Source: Modestobacter sp. DSM 44400 (GTDB lineage Bacteria; Actinomycetota; Actinomycetes; Mycobacteriales; Geodermatophilaceae). Taken from it: a stretch of DNA of 56,350 nt. The DNA lies in contig NZ_FNOZ01000018.1 in assembly GCF_900107175.1 (NCBI RefSeq), forward strand, positions 30,170-86,519, written 5' to 3'. Numbering within the stretch: position 1 is the stretch's first letter; every line of letters starts with the position of its first letter. Positions 1 to 7,943 of this stretch are shown in pieces. Made by a program: the position numbers and the translations under genes. The notes under the pieces were generated by a model. The model saw only the letters and a list, made by a program, of their open reading frames with translations. It did no database searches and was not told the origin of the DNA.

Positions 1-387
1 GTCAGCGACTCGGGCAACGACAACTCCGACAACTCGGACAACTCCACGGACGTCAGCGACTCGGGGAACTCCACGACGGTCCGCGACTCGGGCAACGACA
101 ACTCGACGAACGTCAGCGACTCGGGCAATGACAACTCGACCGACAACTCGGACAACTCCACCGACGTCGACGTCCAGGACTCGTTCCAGGACAACTCCGA
201 CAACTCGATCGACGACTCGGGCAACGAGTTCACCGACGAGTCCGTGACCGTGCGCGACTCGGGCAACGACTACTCGGACAACTCGATCGAGGACTCGGGC
301 AACGAGTACACCGATGACTCGACCGACATCGACGACTCCGGCAACGACTACTCCACGGAGATCGAGCACAGCGACGTCACCGTCTGA
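1..387 (+). CDS. Asp/Ser/Asn-repeat protein, C-terminal part (IniB-like?)
   Basis: Frame 1 is open from the window edge to TGA at 385-387, giving 128 residues with no start inside the window. The peptide is almost entirely Asp, Ser, Asn, Thr and Gly, in degenerate repeats such as DSGNDNS, DNSDNST and DSGNEYTDDS, with no Lys and very few Arg, so it is strongly acidic and probably disordered or metal-binding. It ends in SDVTV. Two dynamin-like GTPase genes follow on the same strand. That order matches mycobacterial iniB-iniA-iniC, where IniB is also a low-complexity repeat protein. Assignment to IniB is inference, since any conserved N-terminal domain lies outside the window. Confidence is high that it is coding and moderate for the family. 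Confidence 0.7.
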   Translation, partial: VSDSGNDNSDNSDNSTDVSDSGNSTTVRDSGNDNSTNVSDSGNDNSTDNSDNSTDVDVQDSFQDNSDNSIDDSGNEFTDESVTVRDSGNDYSDNSIEDSGNEYTDDSTDIDDSGNDYSTEIEHSDVTV

Positions 388-449
388 TCCAGCGCGATGC
401 CCCGGTGGCGGTTGCCGTAGACGCCACCACCGGGTGAACTGAACGAGGC

Positions 450-488
450 GCCCGGCTTCCCTCATCCACCTGATGGGGGAAGCCGGGC
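450..488 (+). terminator. 17-bp hairpin after repeat-protein gene
   Basis: Positions 450-466 pair with 472-488 (17 bp, one G-U wobble) around a 5-nt loop. This is an exceptionally long stem for an intergenic spacer. There is no T-tract, so it may be an actinobacterial U-less terminator, an attenuator or an mRNA stabiliser between the repeat-protein gene and the GTPase genes. A weaker 7-bp inverted repeat lies at 404-410/422-428. Confidence 0.6.
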
Positions 489-558
489 ACTCGGCTGTCC
501 GCGGACTGGCAGGCTGGGGCCCGTACCGACGGCTTGCACTCTAGGAACCTGAGGAGAC

Positions 559-2394
559 ATGGCGGCATCCCTCGAGCTGCTCGACCGGGCTCTCGGCCTG
601 GCCGGTCGTTGCGACCGACCGGATCTGCACCGCCGGCTGACCGTGGTCAAGGAGCGGGTCCAGACACCCAGCATCCGGGTCCTGGTGGTGGGTGAGCCGA
701 AGCAGGGCAAGAGCTTCCTGGTCAACGCCCTGGTCGGAGCGCCGGTCTGCGCGGTAGGCGACGACGTCGCGACGACGGTGCCGACCGTGGTCCGCCACGG
801 GGACACCCCGGCCGCCGCGCTCGTCTTCCTGCCCCGGGAGGCGAGTGGGGTCACCGCATCGGTTCCCGAGCAGGGCCTGAGCCGGGTGACGGTGCCGCTG
901 GAGCGACTCGCCGGCGAGCTTGCGGGCGGTGCGAGGGCCGCAGACGGATCGGCGCTGGTCCGAGGTGAGGTGCAGCTGCCGCGGAAGATCCTGGCCGGCG
1001 GCCTGGAGGTGGTGGACACCGCAGGAGTCGGTGGACTCGGATCGGCCTCCGCCCTCGGGACGGTCGACATGCTGCCGAGTGCCCACGCCGTGCTCGTCGT
1101 CTCGGACGCGTCGCAGGAGTACACCGCTCCCGAGATGGTCTTCATCCGTCAGGCCGCAGCACTCTGCCCGAACGTCGCCTGCGTGCTGACCAAGATCGAC
1201 GCGAATCCCGAGTGGCGGACGATCATGGAACTGGACCGCGGCCACCTCGCCGCGGCCGGCATCCAGGCGCCGATGTTCGCCGTCTCCTCCTCCCTCGAGG
1301 TGCTCGCCGTCCAGCGGCAGGACCAGGAGCTGCACGAGGAGTCCGGCGTCGGGGCGTTGGTCAGCTACCTGCGCCGGGAGATCGTCGGCCGGGCCGATTC
1401 CCTGGCCCAGCGCTCGACCATGCACGACCTGACGTCGGTGACCGAGCAGCTCGGACTGGCGCTGAACACCGAGCTGACCGCCCTGCAGGACCCGGCCAGC
1501 ACCGCGGGTCTGCTCGCCGAGCTCGAGACAGCCCGGGCCGGCGTGGACGACCTGCGCCGCCGCTCCTCGCGGTGGCAGCAGTTGCTGACCGACGGTGTCA
1601 CCGACCTGATGGCCGACATCGATTACGACCTCCGTGACCGGACGCGCGCGGTGACCCGGGAGGCCGACGACGCCATCGAGTCCCATGACCCCGGCCCGCT
1701 CTGGGACGATTTCACCGGCTGGATGGACCGCCGCGTGGCCGCGGCGGTGGCCGAGAGCTTCGTCTGGGCCAGCCAACGGTCCGAGTGGCTCGCCGATCAG
1801 GTCGTCGAGCAGTTCGCCAAGGACGGCGGTGCGGCCCTGCCCGACCTCTCCATTGGGGACGCCACCGAGATGCTCGGTTCGCTGGTCGAGTTGTCCGACA
1901 TCGACCGCGGCGTGATGAAGCTGCCGCAACGGCTCCTGATCGGTATGCGCGGCTCCTACAGCGGGGTGCTGATGACCGGCCTGATCACCAGCTTGGCCGG
2001 CATGGCGGTGATCAACCCGATCTCGGTCGGCGTCGGCCTGGTCATCGGCAGCAAGGCCTACCGGGATGACAAGCAGCAGCGACGGCAGCGACGGCAGAAC
2101 GAGGCCAAGTCCGCGGTGCGTCGCCACCTGGACGAGGTCGTCTTCCAGGCCAGCAAGCAGCTGAAGGACCGCCTGCGCTACGTGCAGCGCACCCTCCGGG
2201 ACATGATCACCGACACGGTCGACGAGATGTCCCGGACCCTGGCCGACGCCGTCAAGGTCGCGCAGCAGTCGGCGAAGGGGGCCGCAGCCGAGCGGGACGC
2301 CCGGATGCGGGCGCTGCGTCAGCAGCTGGACCAGATCGAGCGCCTGCGCAAGGACGTCAGCGGGCTGACCGGGAACACGGTCCCCGGCCGGTGA
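559..2394 (+). CDS. Dynamin-like GTPase (IniA/IniC type), first of pair
   Basis: A 611-residue dynamin-family GTPase. GTP-binding motifs are visible in order: P-loop GEPKQGKS (residues 45-52), a threonine-rich G2 stretch near 71-76, DTAG (153-156) and TKID (211-214). A hydrophobic, glycine-rich segment near residues 475-500 could be a membrane paddle, and the charged C-terminal region looks coiled-coil. The start ATG follows GAGGAG at 551-556. Bacterial dynamin-like proteins act at membranes, and in mycobacteria IniA and IniC are induced by cell-wall stress. The next gene overlaps by 4 nt, implying translational coupling and a heteromeric GTPase pair. The exact membrane function here is inferred. 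Confidence 0.85.
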   Translation: MAASLELLDRALGLAGRCDRPDLHRRLTVVKERVQTPSIRVLVVGEPKQGKSFLVNALVGAPVCAVGDDVATTVPTVVRHGDTPAAALVFLPREASGVTASVPEQGLSRVTVPLERLAGELAGGARAADGSALVRGEVQLPRKILAGGLEVVDTAGVGGLGSASALGTVDMLPSAHAVLVVSDASQEYTAPEMVFIRQAAALCPNVACVLTKIDANPEWRTIMELDRGHLAAAGIQAPMFAVSSSLEVLAVQRQDQELHEESGVGALVSYLRREIVGRADSLAQRSTMHDLTSVTEQLGLALNTELTALQDPASTAGLLAELETARAGVDDLRRRSSRWQQLLTDGVTDLMADIDYDLRDRTRAVTREADDAIESHDPGPLWDDFTGWMDRRVAAAVAESFVWASQRSEWLADQVVEQFAKDGGAALPDLSIGDATEMLGSLVELSDIDRGVMKLPQRLLIGMRGSYSGVLMTGLITSLAGMAVINPISVGVGLVIGSKAYRDDKQQRRQRRQNEAKSAVRRHLDEVVFQASKQLKDRLRYVQRTLRDMITDTVDEMSRTLADAVKVAQQSAKGAAAERDARMRALRQQLDQIERLRKDVSGLTGNTVPGR

Positions 2395-4244
2395 CGATCG
2401 CGCCCATCGCCGGGGAGGAGGCGACCCTGACCACCGACGTGCGGGCACTGCTGGACCGCGCGCTGCAGGTCTACCGAAACGACCCGGCCGCCGTCACCCG
2501 CCTGCGCGCCCAACGCGAACGGCTCGACGAGCCGCTGCGGGTCGCGGTTGCCGGTCGCGTCAAGGCCGGGAAGTCGACCCTGCTCAACGCCCTGCTGGGC
2601 GAGCGGCTGGCGCCCACCGACGCCGGCGAGTGCACCCGGGTGGTGACCTGGTACCGACGTGCGCAGACCCCGCGGGTGGTGCTGCACGGCACCGACGGCG
2701 ACCAGCGCTCCCTGCCGGTCCGGCGCACCAGGGAAGGGCTGCGTCTCGATCTCGCTGGCACGCCCGCCGAGGACGTGGAGCGGCTCGTCGTCGACTGGCC
2801 CGCGGCCGGGCTGGCGTCGGCGACCTGGCTGGACACCCCCGGGATCTCTTCGTTGTCGGTCGACATCAGCGCCCGGACCCGGTCGTCCCTGGTGCCCGGT
2901 GACCAGCTGCCGGGCGCCGACGCGATCATCTTCCTCACCCGGCAGATGCAACCGGAGGACGTGGCCTTCCTCGCGGCCTTCCAACAGCAGACCGGTGGTG
3001 TCGGGGTGCACACCACCACGCTCACCGTGCTGTCCCGTGCAGACGACGTCGGCGCCGGCCGGCTCGACGCGCTGCTTGCGGCCGAGCGGGTCGCCGCGGC
3101 CGTGGCGGAGGACCCCGCTGTCCGTGAGTTGACCTCTGCGGTGATCCCGGTCGCCGGTCTGGTCGGACTCGGCGGCCGCACCCTGCGCCAGGCCGACTTC
3201 GTCGCCTTGCGCAGTCTTGCCTCCGCCGACCGGGCGGCCGTCGACGGCATGCTGCTGACGGCGGACCGTTTCCGGCGGCCGGAGTCCCCGACAGCGGTCT
3301 CTCCGGCCGTTCGGGCCGATCTCCTGGAACGGCTCGGGTTGTTCGGCGTCCGGCTGTCGGTGGCCTTGATCAGAACCGGCGTCGGAAGCGCCGCCACGCT
3401 CGCCGACGAGCTGGTGGCGCGCAGCGGCCTGCGGGAGCTGCAGCGGCTGGTGGACGTCACCTTCACCCAGCGCGGTGCGCAGCTCAAGGCCGGCACCGCG
3501 CTGCGCACGGTGGAGCGGATCCTCCAGACGACCCCCGCCGAGGGGACCACCGAACTGTGGCGTCAGCTGGAACAGATCTCCAGCGGCGCCCATGACCTGA
3601 TGGAGTTGCGGATGCTGGCGCAGTCGCGATCGGCCGGCGGTCCCTTCGCCGTCGACGTGCGCGCCGAGGCCGAACGGTTGCTCGGCGCCGAAGGAGACAC
3701 CGCGGCGGCGCGGCTGGGACTGCCCGAGGGCAGCGACCCGGCCACGCTGCGCCGGGCCGCGGTCGACGCACTCACCCAGTGGCGGGCGCGGTCGGCCGAT
3801 CCCCTGGTCCGGCGGCCGGCGGCCGACGCGAGCGACATCGTCGCCCGCTCGTGCGAGACACTGCTGGCCGGGCTGGACGGCCTCGGCTCAGCTGCGGAAC
3901 CGGACGAACCAGGCCCGGGAGCCCCGCAGCGCCAGCGTGACCAGGGCGACGACGAGGAAACCGCCCTGGACGAGGAAGCTCACCCGGTCGACCTCCGCGC
4001 CGCCGGCGACGATGCCCTGATCGAGGAGGACGGCGATCAGGCTCAGGAGCCCCCCGCCGGCCAACAGCCAGCGCGCCTTGGACGAGCGGCGCAGTACGAG
4101 GACCAGGAACGCCACGGAGACCACGATCAGCCCGCCGGTGCCGGCGAAGAGCCCCCACAAGACGGCGGTCACGCTCGAGTCCAGCAGCTTCGCCGACGCC
4201 GTCGGATCCTGTCCGCGCGCCGAGTCGAGCAACCTGAGACGTAG
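2391..4244 (+). CDS. Dynamin-like GTPase, second of pair
   Basis: Starts at GTG 2391 inside the upstream stop codon (GTGA overlap). P-loop GRVKAGKS is at residues 55-62 and DTPG at 148-151. The G4 position reads SRAD (215-218), a departure from N/TKxD. Helical, coiled-coil-prone sequence follows. The family-like part ends near residue 499. From there to the stop, about 118 residues rich in D, E, Q, P and R are encoded exactly antisense, in codon register, to the convergent membrane-protein gene. That tail is therefore probably read-through after loss of an earlier stop, not a functional domain. GTPase assignment is strong; the true C-terminus is uncertain. Confidence 0.8.
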   Translation: MTIAPIAGEEATLTTDVRALLDRALQVYRNDPAAVTRLRAQRERLDEPLRVAVAGRVKAGKSTLLNALLGERLAPTDAGECTRVVTWYRRAQTPRVVLHGTDGDQRSLPVRRTREGLRLDLAGTPAEDVERLVVDWPAAGLASATWLDTPGISSLSVDISARTRSSLVPGDQLPGADAIIFLTRQMQPEDVAFLAAFQQQTGGVGVHTTTLTVLSRADDVGAGRLDALLAAERVAAAVAEDPAVRELTSAVIPVAGLVGLGGRTLRQADFVALRSLASADRAAVDGMLLTADRFRRPESPTAVSPAVRADLLERLGLFGVRLSVALIRTGVGSAATLADELVARSGLRELQRLVDVTFTQRGAQLKAGTALRTVERILQTTPAEGTTELWRQLEQISSGAHDLMELRMLAQSRSAGGPFAVDVRAEAERLLGAEGDTAAARLGLPEGSDPATLRRAAVDALTQWRARSADPLVRRPAADASDIVARSCETLLAGLDGLGSAAEPDEPGPGAPQRQRDQGDDEETALDEEAHPVDLRAAGDDALIEEDGDQAQEPPAGQQPARLGRAAQYEDQERHGDHDQPAGAGEEPPQDGGHARVQQLRRRRRILSARRVEQPET

Positions 4245-4508
4245 ACCGTCGAGGTCGCGCGCGGCCAGGAGCAAGCCGACGATCCCTGCCGCGAAGCTGG
4301 CGAGCCACGACCAGACCGACAACCGCAACGCTCCCGGCATCGGTGGTGTCACCCGCGGGCCGGGGGGCTGGAGGTCACTGGTGACCGGAGGGCGCGGGGG
4401 CGCAGGCAGCGGCCGCGGGGCAGCAAGGGGGGACGGCGGTAGCCGGTTTGGCTGCGGTCGCCCGGTGGGCGCGGACGTCCCGTCCGAAGCGTCGTGCCGG
4501 TCAGTCAC
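3888..4508 (-). CDS. Small multi-pass membrane protein, unknown
   Basis: 206 residues from a GTG start preceded by a GGGGGA Shine-Dalgarno-like stretch. The N-terminal ~60 residues are Pro/Arg-rich and probably cytoplasmic. About four hydrophobic helices follow, around WSWLASFAAGIVGLLLAA, VLWGLFAGTGGLIVVSVAF, WLLAGGGLLSLIAVLL and FLVQGGFLVVALVTLAL. The gene is convergent with the second dynamin-like GTPase and overlaps its open frame by 357 nt. No family was recognised. Its position next to membrane-acting GTPases suggests, but does not show, a shared role. Confidence 0.75.
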   Translation of the reverse strand: MTDRHDASDGTSAPTGRPQPNRLPPSPLAAPRPLPAPPRPPVTSDLQPPGPRVTPPMPGALRLSVWSWLASFAAGIVGLLLAARDLDGLRLRLLDSARGQDPTASAKLLDSSVTAVLWGLFAGTGGLIVVSVAFLVLVLRRSSKARWLLAGGGLLSLIAVLLDQGIVAGGAEVDRVSFLVQGGFLVVALVTLALRGSRAWFVRFRS

Positions 4509-4639
4509 GCGATCCCCCTGGAAGCCTGCCGTCGGTATGGGAGCCGGTAGGTCGGTCCGGCCCGATTATGTTCGGCGCGAGACGTGCAGCCGGCCGGTCC
4601 ACCGGGTTGTACTCCCTCGGTGTGGGGAGGCGCGTCGAT

Positions 4640-5419
4640 TCAGGAGCCGGTGAACTCCGGCGCCCGCTTGGCCAGGAACGCCTCGACCGCCTCCCGGTGG
4701 TCCGCCGTACCGCCCAGGGCGGTCTGCAGCCGGGCCTCCAGGGCAAGGGAGTCGGCCAGCGAGTCGGTGGCCGCCGTCGCGAGCACCTCCTTCATCGCCC
4801 GGAAGGCCAGCGTCGGCCCCGCGGCCAGCCGGGCGGCCAGCGCGTGGGCCTCAGGAAGCACCTGCTCTGCCGGCACGACGCGGTGCACCAACCCCCACGA
4901 GGCGGCGGTCTCGGCCGGGAACGGCTCGGGCAGCAACAGCAGCTCGGCCGCCCGCGACCCGCCGACGCAGTGCACCAGCCGGGACGCCAGCCCGGAGTCG
5001 CTGGACAGCCCGATCCCGGCGAACGCGGTCGTGAACTTTGCACCCGCGGCGGCCACCCGCAGGTCCCCGGCGAGTGCCAGGCCCATCCCGGCCCCGGCGC
5101 AGGCGCCGTTGATCCCCACCACCAGCGGCACCCGCAGCCCGGCCAGCGCCAGCACCAGCGGGTTGTACTCCTCCTCCACCACCGACAGCGACCCCTCGGC
5201 GTTCCCGCGCAGCGACTCGACGTGCTCTCCGAGGTCCTGGCCGACGCAGAAGGCCCGGCCGGTGCCCGTCAGCAACACGGCCCGGACGGCGGGGTCGTCG
5301 GCCACCTCGCGCACCAGCGCCAGCAGCTCCCCGCGCAGGACGTGGGACAGGCCCGGTCGCTGCAGCGTGAGGGTGGCGACGCCGTCCGCATCGGTGCGGG
5401 TCACGGTTGCTTCGGTCAT
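4640..5419 (-). CDS. Enoyl-CoA hydratase/isomerase, PaaG-like
   Basis: 259-residue crotonase-fold protein. The oxyanion-hole regions are recognisable (GRAFCVGQDL near 54-63, INGACAGAGMG near 103-113). At the active site it carries Asp141 in GLSSDSG, as in PaaG-type isomerases, rather than the two-Glu hydratase arrangement. ATG 5417-5419 was chosen because it follows the upstream dehydrogenase stop by 10 nt with GAGCTCC/GGAG-like sequence. PaaG isomerises ring-1,2-epoxyphenylacetyl-CoA to its oxepin, and close relatives act on other unsaturated acyl-CoAs. It forms an operon with the 3-hydroxyacyl-CoA dehydrogenase. The substrate is not proven; a full phenylacetate operon is not seen here. Confidence 0.85.
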   Translation of the reverse strand: MTEATVTRTDADGVATLTLQRPGLSHVLRGELLALVREVADDPAVRAVLLTGTGRAFCVGQDLGEHVESLRGNAEGSLSVVEEEYNPLVLALAGLRVPLVVGINGACAGAGMGLALAGDLRVAAAGAKFTTAFAGIGLSSDSGLASRLVHCVGGSRAAELLLLPEPFPAETAASWGLVHRVVPAEQVLPEAHALAARLAAGPTLAFRAMKEVLATAATDSLADSLALEARLQTALGGTADHREAVEAFLAKRAPEFTGS

Positions 5420-5429
5420 GGGGAGCTCC

Positions 5430-6296
5430 TCAGGAGTAGTCGTGGAAGCCGCGGCCGGTCTTGCGGCCGAGCTCGCCGGCGGCCACCTTGTCCCGCAGCA
5501 ACTGGGGCGGGGTGAAGCGCTCGCCCAGCGTGCCGGCCAGGTACTCAGCGATTGCCAGCCGGACGTCCAGGCCCACCAGATCGGTGGAGCGCAGCGGGCC
5601 CATCGGGTGCCGGTAGCCCAGCTCCATCGCCGCGTCGATGGCCTCGGCGTCGGCGACGCCTTCCTCCAGCATCCGGATCGCCTCCAGGCCGAGCAGCACG
5701 CCCAGCCGGGAGGAGGCGAAGCCGGGGGAGTCCTTGACCACGACGTCGGTCTTGCCGAGCGCCTGCACCCAGCCGCGGACCACCTCGACCACGCCGGGTG
5801 CGGTCTCCGGGGCGACGACGACTTCGACCAGTTTGGAGGCCGGCACGGGGTTGAAGAAGTGCATGCCCAGGAACTGCGCCGGCCGCTGCAGCGCGGCGGC
5901 CAGTTCGGTGACCGACAGCGAGGAGGTGTTGGTGGCCAGCACCGCGGCACCGCCGAGGGCGGACTCCGCCGCGGTGAGGACGGCGACCTTCAGGTCGGCC
6001 CGCTCCGGCACCGCCTCGACCACCAGCCCGGTGGCGGGGTCCAGGTCGCCGGGGGAGTCGACCAGGGCCAGCCGGGACAGCGCCGTCTCGACGTCCCCGG
6101 TCAGCTTCCCGCGGCGGGCCGCCTCCTCCAGCCCGTCCGACACCCGGCCGCGGGCGGCCTCGGCGGCCTCGTCCCCGGCCTCGACCACCTCGACCCGCGC
6201 CCCGGTGGCCAGGAAGGACTGGGCGATCCCAGTCCCCATCCGGCCGCCGCCGATGACGCCGACCCGCCGCGGGATCCCGCCCACCTCGTCCGCCAC
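5430..6296 (-). CDS. 3-hydroxyacyl-CoA dehydrogenase (PaaH/Hbd-like)
   Basis: 288 residues using GTG at 6294-6296, chosen over an ATG 14 codons upstream because GGAGG sits 5 nt before it and the length then matches the family. The NAD-binding motif GVIGGGRMG is at residues 13-21. The catalytic His is in MHFFNPVP (His146), followed by the C-terminal 3HCDH domain with KDSPGFASSRL and the closing RKTGRGFHDYS. It oxidises 3-hydroxyacyl-CoA to 3-ketoacyl-CoA with NAD+. It is cotranscribed with the PaaG-like gene and divergent from the thioesterase, a layout typical of beta-oxidation or phenylacetate-type catabolism. Confidence 0.9.
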   Translation of the reverse strand: MADEVGGIPRRVGVIGGGRMGTGIAQSFLATGARVEVVEAGDEAAEAARGRVSDGLEEAARRGKLTGDVETALSRLALVDSPGDLDPATGLVVEAVPERADLKVAVLTAAESALGGAAVLATNTSSLSVTELAAALQRPAQFLGMHFFNPVPASKLVEVVVAPETAPGVVEVVRGWVQALGKTDVVVKDSPGFASSRLGVLLGLEAIRMLEEGVADAEAIDAAMELGYRHPMGPLRSTDLVGLDVRLAIAEYLAGTLGERFTPPQLLRDKVAAGELGRKTGRGFHDYS

Positions 6297-6402
6297 GCTT
6301 TCCTCCACCTCGCCGTGACCACCGTTCCCGCCGATCATGTCCTCTGCGTGGTCGCGCGGCGAACGGCACCCCGGCGACCGCCCTCAGACGAAAGGAATCG
6401 CC

Positions 6403-6828
6403 GTGCCATCCGCGACCCCCCGCGACATCGACCCGGCCCGCGTCCAGGCCGTCCTGGACATCCCGCTGCACCGGTTCGTCGGCGTCGAGCTGCTGGACCC
6501 GGCGGACCCGCCGGCGGGCATCTGGTTTCCCGTCGGCGTCTCGGCGCAGAACCAGGTGCGCCTGCTCCACGGGGGTGTGGTGACCGCGCTGCTCGACGTC
6601 GCGGCCTACCTGGCGCTGCTCCCGCACCTGACCGCCGACGAACACGCCGTCACCCACGACCAGTCGGTGTCCCTGCTCCGCCCGGTGCCCGCCGACCGGC
6701 GGGTCGAGGTCGTGGGCACGGTGCTGCGGCGCGGGCGCGCCGTGGCATTCCTGCGCGCCGAGGCGACCGTCGATGGCACGCTCGTGGCCACCGCCCAGGT
6801 CACGAAGACCGTCGTCCCGGCCGGCTGA
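6403..6828 (+). CDS. Hotdog-fold thioesterase, PaaI-like
   Basis: 141 residues from GTG 6403, which follows AAAGGA (6391-6396) by 6 nt. The upstream in-frame ATG gives a non-family extension that overlaps the divergent promoter. The hotdog motif QVRLLHGGVVTALLDVAAYLA (about residues 48-68) contains the HGG segment of PaaI thioesterases, which hydrolyse stalled or toxic acyl-CoAs. It is divergent from the dehydrogenase/PaaG pair, so the roughly 106-bp gap must hold promoters for both directions. Confidence 0.8.
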   Translation: MPSATPRDIDPARVQAVLDIPLHRFVGVELLDPADPPAGIWFPVGVSAQNQVRLLHGGVVTALLDVAAYLALLPHLTADEHAVTHDQSVSLLRPVPADRRVEVVGTVLRRGRAVAFLRAEATVDGTLVATAQVTKTVVPAG

Positions 6829-6966
6829 CCGGGCTCGCGCTCCCGCAGGGACCCCTGTGACGCACGACACAGCTGGGACTGGTAGAAGTTCACGACACCG
6901 ACACCGACACCAAGACCGACACCCACGCCCCGCGCAGTGATCGGGGCCCTCTGCCCTGGAGACCCC

Positions 6967-7935
6967 GTGACCGAGAACCAGACCACCCCTCCGGACCTCA
7001 TCGACCTGCTCAGGGACGCGCCGACCAACTGGGGCAAGTGGGGTCCGGAGGACGAGGTGGGCGCGCTGAACTACCTCGGCCCCGAGCAGGTGCTCGCGGC
7101 GGTGCGGCTCGTCAGTTCCGGCAAGGTCTTCACGCTGCAGCGCCTCATCGGCGACCCGAAGGGCGACCCGGTGTGGCCGGGCCGTACGCCGGCTGAGCGC
7201 ACCCAGATCCTGGACGAGAGCGATTGGGACGAGGGCGGCAAGGGAGCGGCGTACCCGGGCGGCCTGCACTACGCCGACGACAAGATCAACGCCTTCCTGC
7301 AGGGTTCCACGCAGTACGACGCCCTGGGGCACCTCTGGTACGACGGCAAGCTGTGGAACGGCTATGACGCGCGCACCACGGTCGGCGGGCTGGAGAAGGC
7401 CAGCGTCGAGCCCATCGCGCAGCGCGGCGTCGTCGGCCGGGCGGTCCTGCTGGACATGGCCTGTTTCCGCGGCAAGAACACCCTGGACAAGGGCGAGACC
7501 TTCACCCACGAGGACCTGATGGCCTGCGCGCAGGCGCAGGGCGTGGAGATCCAGAAGCGCGACATCCTCATCGTCCGGACCAACTTCCTGCAGCTGTTCT
7601 TCGAGCAGGGCGAGGCCTTCTACGAGGGCTTCAACGAGCCCGGCCTGGTCTACAGCCCGGAGCTCGTGCAGTGGTTCCAGGACATGGAGATTCCCAACCT
7701 GGTCACCGACACGATCGCCAACGAGGTGACCACCGACCCCAACAACGGGGTGGCGCTGGTCCTGCACAACGCCCTGATGCGCAACCTGGGCGTGACGCTG
7801 ACCGAGATCGCCGACCTCGAGCAGCTGGCCGCCGACTGCGCGGAGGACGGGCAGTACACGTTCTTGTACGTCGCCGCCCCGCTGAAGGTCGCCAAGGGCA
7901 GCGGTTCGCCGGTCAACCCCGTCGTCATCAAGTAG
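6967..7935 (+). CDS. Cyclase-family (kynurenine formamidase-like) hydrolase
   Basis: 322 residues from GTG 6967, preceded by GGAG with 5-nt spacing. It matches the Cyclase family (PF04199). Where formamidases carry HxGTHxDxxxH, this protein reads QGSTQYDALGH near residue 110, the variant of the GSTQ(W/Y)D subgroup. Metal ligands are thus partly changed and the substrate is probably not N-formylkynurenine. A conserved DEVGALNYL segment occurs near the N-terminus. The acyl-CoA ligase starts 8 nt after the stop, so the two are one operon; a ring-opening or lactone/amide hydrolysis step before CoA activation is a reasonable inference. The preceding 138-nt gap contains short GACACC repeats. Confidence 0.8.
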   Translation: MTENQTTPPDLIDLLRDAPTNWGKWGPEDEVGALNYLGPEQVLAAVRLVSSGKVFTLQRLIGDPKGDPVWPGRTPAERTQILDESDWDEGGKGAAYPGGLHYADDKINAFLQGSTQYDALGHLWYDGKLWNGYDARTTVGGLEKASVEPIAQRGVVGRAVLLDMACFRGKNTLDKGETFTHEDLMACAQAQGVEIQKRDILIVRTNFLQLFFEQGEAFYEGFNEPGLVYSPELVQWFQDMEIPNLVTDTIANEVTTDPNNGVALVLHNALMRNLGVTLTEIADLEQLAADCAEDGQYTFLYVAAPLKVAKGSGSPVNPVVIK

Positions 7936-7943
7936 AGGTCCCG

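Noticed and set aside
541-2448. A ~635-codon open frame on the minus strand opposite the first dynamin-like GTPase
   Set aside because: It is the in-register antisense of a clear GTPase; low-complexity Gly/Arg/His/Gln composition, no family character.
6890-6930. GACACC-type short repeats before the cyclase gene considered as an operator array
   Set aside because: Irregular and short; consistent with simple-sequence drift in a GC-rich spacer.
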